This document shows, piece by piece, positions 32,263 through 41,258 of a stretch of DNA of 64,000 nt (the stretch's first letter is position 1; the number at the start of each line of letters is the position of its first letter). The position numbers were made by a program, and so were the translations under genes. This stretch comes from an uncultured Eubacteriales bacterium (GTDB lineage Bacteria > Bacillota > Clostridia > Oscillospirales > CAG-272). The stretch covers positions 1 to 64,000 of the forward strand of contig CAKSVM010000001.1 in assembly GCA_934503195.1 (NCBI GenBank), in the 5' to 3' direction. The notes below the pieces were generated by a model that saw nothing but the letters and a program-made list of their open reading frames with translations, did not search any database and had not been told where the DNA came from.

Positions 32263-33130
32263 TTTCGTTCTCCTTCATTGTGAATTCTATTTTATTTTTG
32301 TTTCTCCTTGAAATGTAGATGAGCAGTCCGAGCGAGATCGCCGCGCCACCGAGCATTATTATATACATAACCGACTCGCTGACGTTTCCTAAAAGATCGC
32401 CGAAGCACGAGAAGAGATTGAACCCGAAATGCACGAGTATGCAGGCGGTCAGCGACTGATATTTGACTCTTGTATAGCAGATGATATATCCGAGCAGAGC
32501 CGCGTAGAGCATCTGAATCACGTTTCCGTGAACGACGCCGAAGATCCACGACGAGATCAGCATCGCCGCGAACATCGGCATTCCCTTGCAGAGTCTTGAA
32601 TACATCAGCCCGCGGAAGGTGATCTCCTCGACGATCGGCGCGCAGACCAGCGTAGTCAGAAGTGTGATGACAATCCCGGCCTCGGCGATTACTCCGGTCG
32701 ACGTGTTGTACGACTCAACCCAGCTCTCCGGAAAGGGAATCATGCTTAAGAACACCGAAATAAACATATTGAGCGAAAGCCCGAAGAGGATCAGCACGGG
32801 GACCTGCGAAAGCGGAATCTTCGTTATCCCCATCTCAAGAAGCGGCTTTTTCTTGCGGACTTTGAAGATGATCACAAAGGTCAGCACCGCCAGCGCACCG
32901 GCCACAAAGGTTATGTGGAGAGAGTATTTATCGATTATGTCGTAAACCTTCGCGGTGATCTCGTCCATCATAGCGCCGTAGTCGCGCATCTGTGTGTCGT
33001 CGTAGCCCGACGAGACGAAGAATGTGGCGATGATCGAAACCCAGTTCACAACGATGACCTGCCAGACAAAATAAACGGCAAAATAAGCGGCAGCCTTGCC
33101 GCAGGCCTTCAGAAAGCCCTTTATGGACAT
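32237..33130 (-). CDS. CPBP-family intramembrane metalloprotease
   Basis: The 297-residue protein has about eight membrane helices and the CPBP (Abi/Rce1-like) motifs: E168, E169 and R173 in VEEITFRG, H201 in FGVVHGN, and H234 with N238 in HFGFN. Such proteins cleave or bind membrane-embedded substrates and are linked to bacteriocin immunity or prenyl-protein processing; the role here is unknown. A GGAGG site precedes the ATG. It is the first gene of a two-gene unit with the GH95 enzyme, an unusual partnership. Confidence 0.85.
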   Translation of the reverse strand: MSIKGFLKACGKAAAYFAVYFVWQVIVVNWVSIIATFFVSSGYDDTQMRDYGAMMDEITAKVYDIIDKYSLHITFVAGALAVLTFVIIFKVRKKKPLLEMGITKIPLSQVPVLILFGLSLNMFISVFLSMIPFPESWVESYNTSTGVIAEAGIVITLLTTLVCAPIVEEITFRGLMYSRLCKGMPMFAAMLISSWIFGVVHGNVIQMLYAALLGYIICYTRVKYQSLTACILVHFGFNLFSCFGDLLGNVSESVMYIIMLGGAAISLGLLIYISRRNKNKIEFTMKENENDQTHTLS

Positions 33131-33240
33131 AGCTTTTCCTCCGATGGAAATATAATCAGATGAATTATACCATATCGCGGAAAAAAATTAAACCATGATT
33201 TTGTAAACATGAAGTCGGATCAAAAATTTACAAAATATGT

Positions 33241-33269
33241 TTTACAAATAAGCGTCGGTGTGGTATAAT
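33241..33269 (+). promoter_or_regulatory. sigma-A-like promoter of the methyltransferase-YdcF pair
   Basis: TTTACA, 17-bp spacer and TATAAT with an extended TGTGG element. A TATAAT for the opposite (CPBP) gene lies at 33160-33165 with a weak -35. Confidence 0.75.
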
Positions 33270-33300
33270 TTTAGTAAGAATTATTTTTTAAGAGGTAAAT

Positions 33301-34488
33301 ATGCAAAGCGATCTTTCCTCACTTTTCTCCGAAATCACCGACCGCCGGATCTTAAAGAAAGCGGTCTTCTCAAAATCCGCCGACAAGTCGGTTGTAAAGC
33401 TTGTCATAACTCCGTTTGACAAAAAAGGCATTCTGATGCTCGCCGCCGAGACCTTCGGCGCGGACAACAAGGCAACCCGCAAAAATCTTCCCTATTCGCC
33501 GGAAATTCTGATAAAAAGCGCGGTCACCGACTTCCGTCAGGCAAACATCTTCACGACGGCCGGGGATATCGAGATCCGCCGCTCTAAATCCGACTCGGTT
33601 CACATCTCGGGAAAGCTGAGTCCCGACGCCAAAGAGGCCGGGGCGGCCTCGCACAACGAGTCGAAGCACTATATAATCGACCCGTCGCGCGACGTCGGAT
33701 TCCTCTTCGAACTCGGTCTTTCCGACAAAACCGGTCGGATTCACGACAAAAAGCAGGCTAAATTCCGCCAGATAAACCGTTTTCTTGAAATCGTCCGCGA
33801 CGTTGAGGACAGGCTCCCGTCAGAACGCCCGGCCGTGATCTATGATCTCTGCTGCGGAAAAAGCTATCTCACCTTCGCGGTCTACTATTACTTCACCGCG
33901 ATAAGGAAGCGTCAGGTTCATATGTACGGCGTCGATCTCAAGGCCGACGTCATTGAGTTCTGCAACGCGGCCGCGGCGCGTCAGGGATTCGAAAACCTGA
34001 AATTCGTCTCGGGTAACATAAACGAGTACGATCCTCCCGAAAAGCCGGATATGGTGATCTCGCTCCACGCCTGCGATATCGCGACCGATATCGTCCTCTA
34101 CAACGCGATCCGCTGGGGCGCGGGAATAATCCTCTCGACTCCCTGCTGTCATCACGAAATGTCAAAGCAGCTCGCGGTGAAAAAGGAAAACGCGCCGCTC
34201 CGGGAGGAATTCGATTTCATCCTCTCAAGCCCGATGTTAAAGCAGAAATTCTGCGACACGCTGACCGACGCGCTTAGAGTCAAGCGTCTTGTCTCGCGCG
34301 GATATGACGTGACGACGCTCGAACTCATCGACCCTGACGAGACGCCGAAGAATCTCATGATCCGCGCCGTTCTCGACCCGAAAATGTCCGAAGCCGAAAA
34401 AAACGCCGCCCTCTCGGAATACGAAAGAATCAGCGGCGGACTCAGAGTCGAGCCATTCCTCGACAAATTATTAAAAAATGAAAGCTGA
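33301..34488 (+). CDS. SAM-dependent methyltransferase, Methyltransf_32 (METTL25-like) type
   Basis: The 395-residue protein has the SAM-binding motif VIYDLCCGKSYLTFAVYYYF (about 179-198), the acidic loop MYGVDLKADVIEFC, and the family block ISLHACDIATDIVLYNAI, followed by STPCCHHEMSKQL. Proteins with this cysteine and histidine rich HACDxAT ... PCCHH pattern are often called class I methyltransferases with probable RNA or protein substrates. The target is unknown. It overlaps the next gene by 11 nt. Confidence 0.8.
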   Translation: MQSDLSSLFSEITDRRILKKAVFSKSADKSVVKLVITPFDKKGILMLAAETFGADNKATRKNLPYSPEILIKSAVTDFRQANIFTTAGDIEIRRSKSDSVHISGKLSPDAKEAGAASHNESKHYIIDPSRDVGFLFELGLSDKTGRIHDKKQAKFRQINRFLEIVRDVEDRLPSERPAVIYDLCCGKSYLTFAVYYYFTAIRKRQVHMYGVDLKADVIEFCNAAAARQGFENLKFVSGNINEYDPPEKPDMVISLHACDIATDIVLYNAIRWGAGIILSTPCCHHEMSKQLAVKKENAPLREEFDFILSSPMLKQKFCDTLTDALRVKRLVSRGYDVTTLELIDPDETPKNLMIRAVLDPKMSEAEKNAALSEYERISGGLRVEPFLDKLLKNES

Positions 34489-35308
34489 AAAATTTCTCGA
34501 CCGTCTGACGCTCATAACGTCCGGGATCGTCGCGGTCTATTACACGGTCTATCTGATCCTCTGTCTTCTCGGGTTCGATTCGAGAGTCATGAGCATTTTC
34601 GCGCTCTTTGTGATCGCGGTCGTTGTCCTCCCGGTCGTTTTCCGTGAAAAGCTCAGAAAAAAGCTCGGACGCGCGGCAAGGCCTCTGCAAATAATCTTCA
34701 CGACGCTGATTTCGGTCTATCTCATAACGCTCGCGGCATTCTGGTGCTACATCGGCTTCGACTCGTCAAAGGACGCGGGAAGCTACGCCGTCGCGGCGTC
34801 GACCTCTGGCGACACGGGCGCGGATACGCTTATCGTGACCTTCGGATGCCGGACATATCCTCACGGCCCGAGCAAGACGCTCAGCCTCCGGCTTGACGAG
34901 ACGATAAAGCTCATGAACGCGCTCCCCGACTCGATCTGCGTCGTCAGCGGCGGACAGGGAGTCAACGAGCCGACGACCGAGTCGGCGGCGATGCGCGAAT
35001 ATCTGATTTCACACGGAATCGCGCCCGAGCGGATAATCGAGGAGTCCGAGTCGCATTCGACAAGCGAGAATATAAGACTCACGAAAAAGCTCATCGAGGA
35101 GCTTGGAATCGAGTGCGGACGGATAATCGGAGTCTCGACGGCCTTCCATCTTCCGAGAATCGAGGCACTGGCGAAAAGATACTGGCGGCCGATCGAGGTC
35201 TGCGCGTCCGAGGCGGCGAATCCCGCACTCTATTTTGTCAGCATGGTGCGGGAATATCTCTCGTACATCAAGATGACCTTCTTCGACACGCTGACCTTCA
35301 ATTTCTGA
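34478..35308 (+). CDS. YdcF/SanA-like (DUF218) membrane protein
   Basis: The 276-residue protein has three N-terminal membrane helices followed by the DUF218 domain (DTLIVTFGCRTY, then CVVSGGQGVNEPTTESAAMR, ESESHSTSENIRLTKKLIEE, VSTAFHLPRIEALAKRYW). Members such as ElyC and SanA are tied to cell-envelope integrity, but the chemical role is unsettled. The start overlaps the preceding methyltransferase, indicating coupling. It ends 3 nt from the stop of the converging AraC gene; no terminator separates them. Confidence 0.82.
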   Translation: MKAEKFLDRLTLITSGIVAVYYTVYLILCLLGFDSRVMSIFALFVIAVVVLPVVFREKLRKKLGRAARPLQIIFTTLISVYLITLAAFWCYIGFDSSKDAGSYAVAASTSGDTGADTLIVTFGCRTYPHGPSKTLSLRLDETIKLMNALPDSICVVSGGQGVNEPTTESAAMREYLISHGIAPERIIEESESHSTSENIRLTKKLIEELGIECGRIIGVSTAFHLPRIEALAKRYWRPIEVCASEAANPALYFVSMVREYLSYIKMTFFDTLTFNF

Positions 35309-35311
35309 AAA

Positions 35312-36094
35312 TCATTTCCGGAGCGGCGAATGACCGCGGATCCGGCGGTAAATCCGGTAAAAATGCGCCGTGTCGTAGAATCCGAGCTGCTCGGCTACCT
35401 GCGCGACCGTGAATTCTCCCGACAAAAGAAGCTCGTCCGCGCGTTCTACACGCATACGGTTGCGGTACTCGGTCGGCGCGTATCCGCCCGAGCATTCCTT
35501 GAAGCGGCTCCGGAAACCCGTCTCGGAGAGACAGCATTCGCGGGCGATTCTCGAAACGTCGAGTTCGTTTCCGGGGTGGCGGCCGATCTCACGCATCGCG
35601 TCTCTGACCGCTTTGTCGGCCTGACTGAGTCCGTCTGACGCGGCGGCCGATGAGATGTCCGAGAGAAGTCGGTAAAGCTCGGCACGGACTCTCAGCCGAT
35701 CTGGTCGGTTCTCGGCGACCGCCTCGAATCTGCGTCTCAGGCGGTCGTCCGAGATTACACGAAACGGCTCGTCTATGTAAACCGTCTCGCCACCCGAGGA
35801 CAGCGTGAAATCTATGAAGATCCCCTCAGAGTCCTCAACGCTGACGACGGTTGAGGTATATTTCGTCCCGATCGGAATGAAGATCGCCTCGCCCGGATGA
35901 AGGGTCAGGATATCCGCTCCGTCGGTTCTGTAGCTCCGCTCGCCCGAGATCATGTAGTAGAGGAGATCTCCGTTTCTCCCCTCGGTTTCAAATATATTCA
36001 TTACATTTCCGCTGTTCCACATACCGCGCGCCGCGCCGACGAAGCGCAGATCGACGTCAAATCCCGAAAGCGCGGAAAATTTCGCTGTGATCAT
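35312..36094 (-). CDS. AraC-family transcription regulator
   Basis: A 260-residue one-component regulator. The N-terminal cupin (LHPGEAIFIPIGTKYTSTVV near residues 63-82) should bind a small ligand, probably a sugar. The C-terminal double helix-turn-helix spans about 160-258 (DVSRIARECCLSETGFRSRF and TVAQVAEQLGFYDTAHFYRI). I chose the ATG at 36094 with AAGGAGAG upstream; an earlier in-frame start lacks a site. It is divergent from a Gfo/Idh oxidoreductase and probably regulates it. Confidence 0.9.
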   Translation of the reverse strand: MITAKFSALSGFDVDLRFVGAARGMWNSGNVMNIFETEGRNGDLLYYMISGERSYRTDGADILTLHPGEAIFIPIGTKYTSTVVSVEDSEGIFIDFTLSSGGETVYIDEPFRVISDDRLRRRFEAVAENRPDRLRVRAELYRLLSDISSAAASDGLSQADKAVRDAMREIGRHPGNELDVSRIARECCLSETGFRSRFKECSGGYAPTEYRNRMRVERADELLLSGEFTVAQVAEQLGFYDTAHFYRIYRRIRGHSPLRK

Positions 36095-36146
36095 AAGCTC
36101 TCCTTGAAAAAATGCTGAAACGTACACTCTTTTTGTTGATATATAC

Positions 36147-36176
36147 ATTGTATCACAAATCGAAATGGTTTACAAT
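36147..36176. promoter_or_regulatory. face-to-face overlapping divergent promoters
   Basis: One 30-bp segment reads as a promoter on both strands. Plus strand: TTGTAT (36148-36153), 17 bp, TACAAT (36171-36176). Minus strand: TTGTAA (36170-36175), 17 bp, TACAAT (36147-36152). Each -10 box overlaps the -35 box of the other. Confidence 0.65.
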
Positions 36177-36241
36177 ATATTATAAGGAGATTTTTTTAGA
36201 AAAAAATCCCCTGCACCTGTTAAAAAAGGATGGTATATAGC

Positions 36242-37300
36242 ATGAACGAAACAATCAGAGTCGGACTCATCGGATGCGGCGGCATCGCCGGAAAGCATTT
36301 AAGCGAGCTTTCAAGATCGACGGGCTGTGAGATCTACGCGCTCTGCGACATAAAGCCCGAAAGACTCAAAGCCGATGGAGAAAAGTACAACGTCCCCGAG
36401 GAGCGGAGATTCACCGATTATCACGATCTCATAAACCTCCCCGGGGTCGACGCGGTCGATATCTGCACGCCGAACTATCTGCACGTGCCGATGGCAAAGG
36501 CGGCCGTCTGTGCCGGGAAGCCCTTCTGTTGTGAAAAGCCACTCGGCGTAAACTATGAGGAGACGCTCGAACTCGAAAAAATCGCGGACGAAAAGGGCGT
36601 GAAGTCGATGGTCTGCTTCTCCTACCGCTTCCTCCCGGCCGTGCGCTACGCGAAATATCTCGTCGACAAGGGCGAGATCGGAAAGGTGATCACCTTCTAC
36701 GCACAGTATTTCAAGTCGAGCGCGTTCATAAAGAATCGCGGACTCGACTGGCGTTTTGTCGGAAAGGACGCGCGCTACGGCGTCTCTGGCGACCTTGGAG
36801 TACATATTCTCGACCTCGCCTCATTCCTCTCGGGCGACGTCACCTGTCTCGCGGCAGACCTCGGAATCGCGGTGAAGGAGAGAAAGCGTCTTGACAGCGA
36901 CGAGATCGCTCCGGTCGAGACCGACGACTTCTGTCATTTCCTCGCGAAATTCGACGGCGGAGCCTCGGCGACCTTCTCGATCACCCGCGCGGCTTTCGGT
37001 AACACGAACCAGATCCGCGTCGAGGTCTACGGTGAAAAGGGCGCGTTCCGCTTTGATCTGAATCACCCCGAAAAGCTCGAATACTACACCGGGGGAATCA
37101 AGGACGGCAACGCGATCGAGCATATGGAGACAATCGAGGTTCCGAAGGAATTCTATACGATGCAGATGCAGTGCTTCATCGACCTTCTGCACGGAAATCC
37201 CGACCGCTACATTCCGACTCTCCACGACGGAGTCAAGCTCCAGCGCGTACTCGACGCGATCCTTGAATCGGACGAAAAGCGCAAGTGGATCAATATCTGA
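36242..37300 (+). CDS. Gfo/Idh/MocA-family oxidoreductase
   Basis: NAD(P)-dependent sugar or inositol dehydrogenase-like enzyme. The Rossmann motif GLIGCGGIAGKH is at about 8-19. EKP (CCEKPLGVNYEETLELE) carries the conserved lysine, and the C-terminal domain has GVSGDLGVHILDLASFL with the usual H. 352 residues, normal length. The ATG at 36242 follows AAGGATGG; an ATG four codons earlier is inside that site. The substrate is unknown; the adjacent AraC regulator suggests an inducible sugar. Confidence 0.88.
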   Translation: MNETIRVGLIGCGGIAGKHLSELSRSTGCEIYALCDIKPERLKADGEKYNVPEERRFTDYHDLINLPGVDAVDICTPNYLHVPMAKAAVCAGKPFCCEKPLGVNYEETLELEKIADEKGVKSMVCFSYRFLPAVRYAKYLVDKGEIGKVITFYAQYFKSSAFIKNRGLDWRFVGKDARYGVSGDLGVHILDLASFLSGDVTCLAADLGIAVKERKRLDSDEIAPVETDDFCHFLAKFDGGASATFSITRAAFGNTNQIRVEVYGEKGAFRFDLNHPEKLEYYTGGIKDGNAIEHMETIEVPKEFYTMQMQCFIDLLHGNPDRYIPTLHDGVKLQRVLDAILESDEKRKWINI

Positions 37301-37353
37301 GGTAACTCCGGCATCAATCGGATGGTAACTTTCCAGCCCTATAAACCAAAATC

Positions 37354-37388
37354 GGCTGCTGCCGCTCTCGCGGCAGCAGCCTTTCTTT
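37354..37388. terminator. bidirectional terminator, copy of the 30013 stem
   Basis: The same 12-bp stem GGCTGCTGCCGC/GCGGCAGCAGCC as at 30013, here with loop TCTC, followed by TTTCTTTCT. It separates two converging genes. Confidence 0.85.
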
Positions 37389-37401
37389 CTCTCTGCCCCC
37401 A

Positions 37402-38361
37402 TCACGCGGCAGAATCATCCGCTGACTTCTCCCTCTTCCCGAAAAGATATACTTCTTTCCCGTCCGAGATGAATACAATGTCGCCGATCCGGTCTGTGCG
37501 GAGAATCCGCTCGTCCGGAATCCCGTGCGACCTCAGCCGATCCAACAGCTCGCTGTGCGGATGCGAATACGGATTGTCCCGCCCGCAGGAGATCACCGCC
37601 CACTCCGGCTTCACCGCGTCGAGAAACGCATCGCTCGTCGAAGTGTATGAACCGTGATGACCTGCCTTCAGCACGTCGCACTTAAGCTCCTCCGGCTGAA
37701 AAACCGAAAGAATCTTTGCCTCCGAACCCGACTCGGCGTCTCCGGTCAGCATAAACGACGTTTCGCCCCACATGACCTTCATGACAATGCTTCCGTCGTT
37801 TCCCGAGGTATCCTCACCCTCATTCGGCGCGAGTACACGGAAGCTTATCTCTCCGACTCCGTATGTGTCGCCCGGAATCGGCTCGATCAGCTTTATTCCC
37901 TTCTCGTCAATCACTTCAAGCGCACTCTCAAGATATACCGACGTGGAATCCGATCCGCACATCACAACCGTGCCGATCTTGAAATTCTCCAGAATCCGCC
38001 GAGCACCGCCGATATGATCGGCGTGCGGGTGCGTCATCACAAAACAGTCGATCTTCTTTATCCCGAAGGACTTCAGATATAACAGAAGCCTGTACTGCGA
38101 TTCCTCGGTTCCGGCGTCGACGAGAATCACATTTTCCTTCGTCCGGATAAGCACCGAATCGCCCTGACCGACGTCTATGAAGTGCGCTTCAAGCTCGCCG
38201 TCGGAAATCCCCCGGAACCGCACCCGGACAAGATCCGCGATCCGCCCGTCAAAAATACACGCGGCAAGCGCGAGCGCGGCTAAAACCAGAATCATCCTGA
38301 GCGGCTTTTTGAAGATCCGCCGTAGCACGCGCTTTATGCTTATGAATGCCTTTCCTATCAT
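37402..38361 (-). CDS. membrane-anchored MBL-fold hydrolase, ComEC C-terminal type
   Basis: The 319-residue protein has one N-terminal helix (MILVLAALALAACIF, 23-37) and an extracytoplasmic metallo-beta-lactamase domain: HPHADH (111-116), GDAESGSEAKIL and GHHGSYTSTSD. It resembles the hydrolase domain of ComEC without the channel part. Proteins of this type are thought to act on extracellular DNA or phosphodiesters; the substrate here is unknown. It follows tex by 28 nt. Confidence 0.85.
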   Translation of the reverse strand: MIGKAFISIKRVLRRIFKKPLRMILVLAALALAACIFDGRIADLVRVRFRGISDGELEAHFIDVGQGDSVLIRTKENVILVDAGTEESQYRLLLYLKSFGIKKIDCFVMTHPHADHIGGARRILENFKIGTVVMCGSDSTSVYLESALEVIDEKGIKLIEPIPGDTYGVGEISFRVLAPNEGEDTSGNDGSIVMKVMWGETSFMLTGDAESGSEAKILSVFQPEELKCDVLKAGHHGSYTSTSDAFLDAVKPEWAVISCGRDNPYSHPHSELLDRLRSHGIPDERILRTDRIGDIVFISDGKEVYLFGKREKSADDSAA

Positions 38362-38389
38362 ATGCCCCGGAAAACAACAGAATCTTTTC

Positions 38390-40540
38390 TCAGAACTTCA
38401 TCGTAAGCGAAATCCGCTTTTTTTTGAGGTCGACCGCGAGTACCTTGACCTTCACCACGTCTCCGACCGAAAGCACCTCGCTCGGATGCTTTATGAACTT
38501 GTTCGAAATCTGCGAAATGTGTACAAGTCCGTCCTGATGCACGCCGATATCGACAAACGCGCCGAAATCGATGACGTTTCTGACCGTTCCGGTCAGAATC
38601 ATGTCGGGCTTAAGATCCTCGATGTCGAGAACGTCGTCGCGAAGCACTACCGGAGGCAGACTGTCGCGCACGTCGCGCCCCGGCTTTTCAAGCTCGCCGA
38701 TTATGTCGACAAGCGTCGGCTCGCCGACTTCAAGCTCGGCCGCGAGCTTCTTCATGCCCTCTGACTTGCACTTTCCGCGAAGATCCGAAAGTCCGCCGTG
38801 TTTCACGTCGTCCGGGGTGTAGCCGAATTTCGTGAGCAGCTTCTTCGCCGCCGGATAGCTCTCGGGATGAACTCCGGTCGAGTCGAGAATTTCGTCCGAA
38901 CCCGATACGCGTAAAAATCCCGCGCACTGCTCAAACGCCTTCGCGCCGATTCTCGGAACCTTCTTTATCGCCGCGCGCGACCTGAACTCGCCGTTTTCCT
39001 CGCGGTACTTTACGATATTCTTCGCCGACGTCGCGTTGATTCCTGAGACGTAGGAGAGGAGCGAATACGAAGCCGTGTTGACGTCGACTCCAACGCTGTT
39101 GACGCAGTCCTCAACGACTCCGCCGAGTGCCTCGTCGAGTCTCGCCGGCTTCATGTCGTGCTGATACTGACCGACGCCGATCGACTTCGGGTCGATCTTG
39201 ACAAGCTCGGCCAGCGGATCCTGAAGCCTTCTGGCGATCGAGACCGCGCTTCTCTGCATGACGTCGAAATCCGGGAATTCCTCTGCCGCGAGCTTTGACG
39301 CCGAATAGACCGACGCGCCCGCCTCGCTGACGACCGCGTACTTGACGTCCTCCTCAATCTCGCCGAGAAGTCCGGCGATGAAGATCTCGCTCTCCTTCGA
39401 GGCCGTTCCGTTTCCGATCGCGATGACGCCGACCTTGTAGTCGCGGATCAGGCGTTTTATCACGCGCTTTGCCTCTTCGGTGCGCGACTGCGGCTTCATC
39501 GGGTAGATAACCGCCGTGTCGAGAACCTTTCCGGTCTTGTCGACAACCGCGAGCTTGCACCCATGCGCGTAGCCGGGATCGTAGCCGAGCGCGGTCTTGC
39601 CTTTGAGCGGCGGCTGCATCAGAAGATGCTTTAAGTTGTCCTCAAAGACCTTTATCGCGCCCTCGCAGGCCTCGTCGAAGGCCGCGGATCTTATTTCGCG
39701 CTCAACGCTCGGCGCGATGAGTCTCTCGTAGCTGTCGACAATCGCCGACTGAATATACTTCTTCGCCGGGCTGTTCTGCTCCTTCACGACCTCGGCGAAG
39801 AGCCAGTTTAATATGATATCCTCGGGCATATCGAGCGAGACCTTGAGAAATTCCTCCTTCTCACCGCGGTTTATCGCGAGAATCCGGTGTCCGGGAAGCT
39901 TCGAGAGCTTCTCGTGGAAATCGTAGTAGAGCGAATAGACCGAATCCTCGTCCTTCGCCTGCTTTGTGACTATTTCGCCGTATTCGCTCGTCAGCGCGCG
40001 GATGCGCTTGCGGTACTCGGCGTTGTCCGAAATGTCCTCGGCGATTATGTCACAGGCTCCGGCAAAGGCGTCTTCGACAGTCTCGACTCCCTTTTCGGGA
40101 TTCACGAGCGATTCCGCGATCTCCTTCAGAGTCGGCTTGTAGATTTTAAGCTGCTTTGAGATCGCCTCGGCGAGCGGTTCGAGTCCGCGTTCGCGCGCGA
40201 CCGACGCGCGTGTACGGCGTTTCGGTCTGAACGGGCGGTAGATATCCTCAATCTCGGTCAGAATCTTTGCGTTGTCGAGCGCGAGACTTATCTCTGGCGT
40301 CAGCTTTTCCTGCTCGGAGATGAGCCGTCTGACCTCCTCGCGTCTCTCGTCGAGCGAGCGGAGGTAGTTGAGCCTTTCGGAAAGATTACGAAGCTGCTCG
40401 TCGTCGAGCGAACCCGTGACTTCCTTTCTGTATCGCGCGATGAAGGGGATCGTGCTTCCCTCGTCGAGAAGCGCGACGGTAGCCTCGACCTGCGGTTCCT
40501 TCAGTCCGAGTTCGGCGGCGAGTGTTTTTATAATATCCAT
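38390..40540 (-). CDS. tex: Tex family RNA-binding transcription accessory protein
   Basis: The 716-residue protein has the complete Tex architecture: an N-terminal helical region, a YqgF/RNase H-like fold (KTALGYDPGYAHGCKLAVVD near 315-334), tandem helix-hairpin-helix motifs (YVSGINATSAKNIVKYREEN and AIKKVPRIGAKAFEQCAGFL) and a C-terminal S1 domain (about 640-716, FGAFVDIGVHQDGLVHISQI). Tex is a conserved nucleic-acid-binding factor related to eukaryotic Spt6. It precedes the MBL gene on the minus strand. Confidence 0.95.
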   Translation of the reverse strand: MDIIKTLAAELGLKEPQVEATVALLDEGSTIPFIARYRKEVTGSLDDEQLRNLSERLNYLRSLDERREEVRRLISEQEKLTPEISLALDNAKILTEIEDIYRPFRPKRRTRASVARERGLEPLAEAISKQLKIYKPTLKEIAESLVNPEKGVETVEDAFAGACDIIAEDISDNAEYRKRIRALTSEYGEIVTKQAKDEDSVYSLYYDFHEKLSKLPGHRILAINRGEKEEFLKVSLDMPEDIILNWLFAEVVKEQNSPAKKYIQSAIVDSYERLIAPSVEREIRSAAFDEACEGAIKVFEDNLKHLLMQPPLKGKTALGYDPGYAHGCKLAVVDKTGKVLDTAVIYPMKPQSRTEEAKRVIKRLIRDYKVGVIAIGNGTASKESEIFIAGLLGEIEEDVKYAVVSEAGASVYSASKLAAEEFPDFDVMQRSAVSIARRLQDPLAELVKIDPKSIGVGQYQHDMKPARLDEALGGVVEDCVNSVGVDVNTASYSLLSYVSGINATSAKNIVKYREENGEFRSRAAIKKVPRIGAKAFEQCAGFLRVSGSDEILDSTGVHPESYPAAKKLLTKFGYTPDDVKHGGLSDLRGKCKSEGMKKLAAELEVGEPTLVDIIGELEKPGRDVRDSLPPVVLRDDVLDIEDLKPDMILTGTVRNVIDFGAFVDIGVHQDGLVHISQISNKFIKHPSEVLSVGDVVKVKVLAVDLKKKRISLTMKF

Positions 40541-40559
40541 TTTATGTATTTCCTTTCAT

Positions 40560-41258
40560 TCAGTGACTTTTCAGGGCTTCTTCCTCATCCTTTGTAAGCT
40601 CGCGCCACTTGCCGCGCGAGAGCGTGCGGTCGAGCGGGATCCCGGCGAACTCAATCCGTTCGAGGTAAGTGATCTTGTTGCAGACGGCTTCGAGCATCCG
40701 CTTTATCTGGTGGAATTTTCCCTCGGTGATCGTGATCTCGCCCGAACGGCTGTCCGAAAGGACGACCTTCGCGGGCTTCGTGAGCTCGCCGTCAAGGTTT
40801 ATCCCGCGTTCAAGACGAAGCCGATCCTCCTCGGTGATATCACGTTCGGAGCGGAAGAAATAGGTCTTCGCGACGTGATTCTTCGGCGAGAGAATCCGGT
40901 GGCAGAGCCCGCCGTCGTTTGTGAGAATCAGAAGTCCGGTCGTGTTCTTGTCAAGCCGCCCGGCCGGAAAAAGCCCGAGCTTTCTTAAGCGGTCGTCAAG
41001 AAGCTCAAGAACCGTCTTCTCGCGCGGATCGTCGGTCGCCGAGATGTAGCCCTCGGGCTTGTTCAGCATTATGTAGGTGAATTTTTTATAAAAAACCGGC
41101 TCGCCGGAATAGGTGACCGAATTCTTTTCGGGATCGATGTGAATATCGGCGCGCTTCACGGTGACGCCGTCGACCGCGATTTTTCCGGCTCTGGCGGCCT
41201 TTGAGGCCTCGGAGCGGCTGCATACCGCCGCCTCCGAGAGAAATTTATCAAGTCTCAT
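40560..41258 (-). CDS. rRNA pseudouridine synthase, RsuA/RluB family
   Basis: Converts uridine to pseudouridine in rRNA. An S4 RNA-binding domain (MRLDKFLSEAAVCSRSEASK) precedes the catalytic domain with the motif GRLDKNTTGLL, where D103 is the catalytic aspartate. KLNKPEG-like text (MLNKPEGYISATDD) fits the family. At 232 residues it is closest in size to RsuA; the exact target cannot be told. The start overlaps the upstream gene by 4 nt (ATGA). Confidence 0.9.
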   Translation of the reverse strand: MRLDKFLSEAAVCSRSEASKAARAGKIAVDGVTVKRADIHIDPEKNSVTYSGEPVFYKKFTYIMLNKPEGYISATDDPREKTVLELLDDRLRKLGLFPAGRLDKNTTGLLILTNDGGLCHRILSPKNHVAKTYFFRSERDITEEDRLRLERGINLDGELTKPAKVVLSDSRSGEITITEGKFHQIKRMLEAVCNKITYLERIEFAGIPLDRTLSRGKWRELTKDEEEALKSH

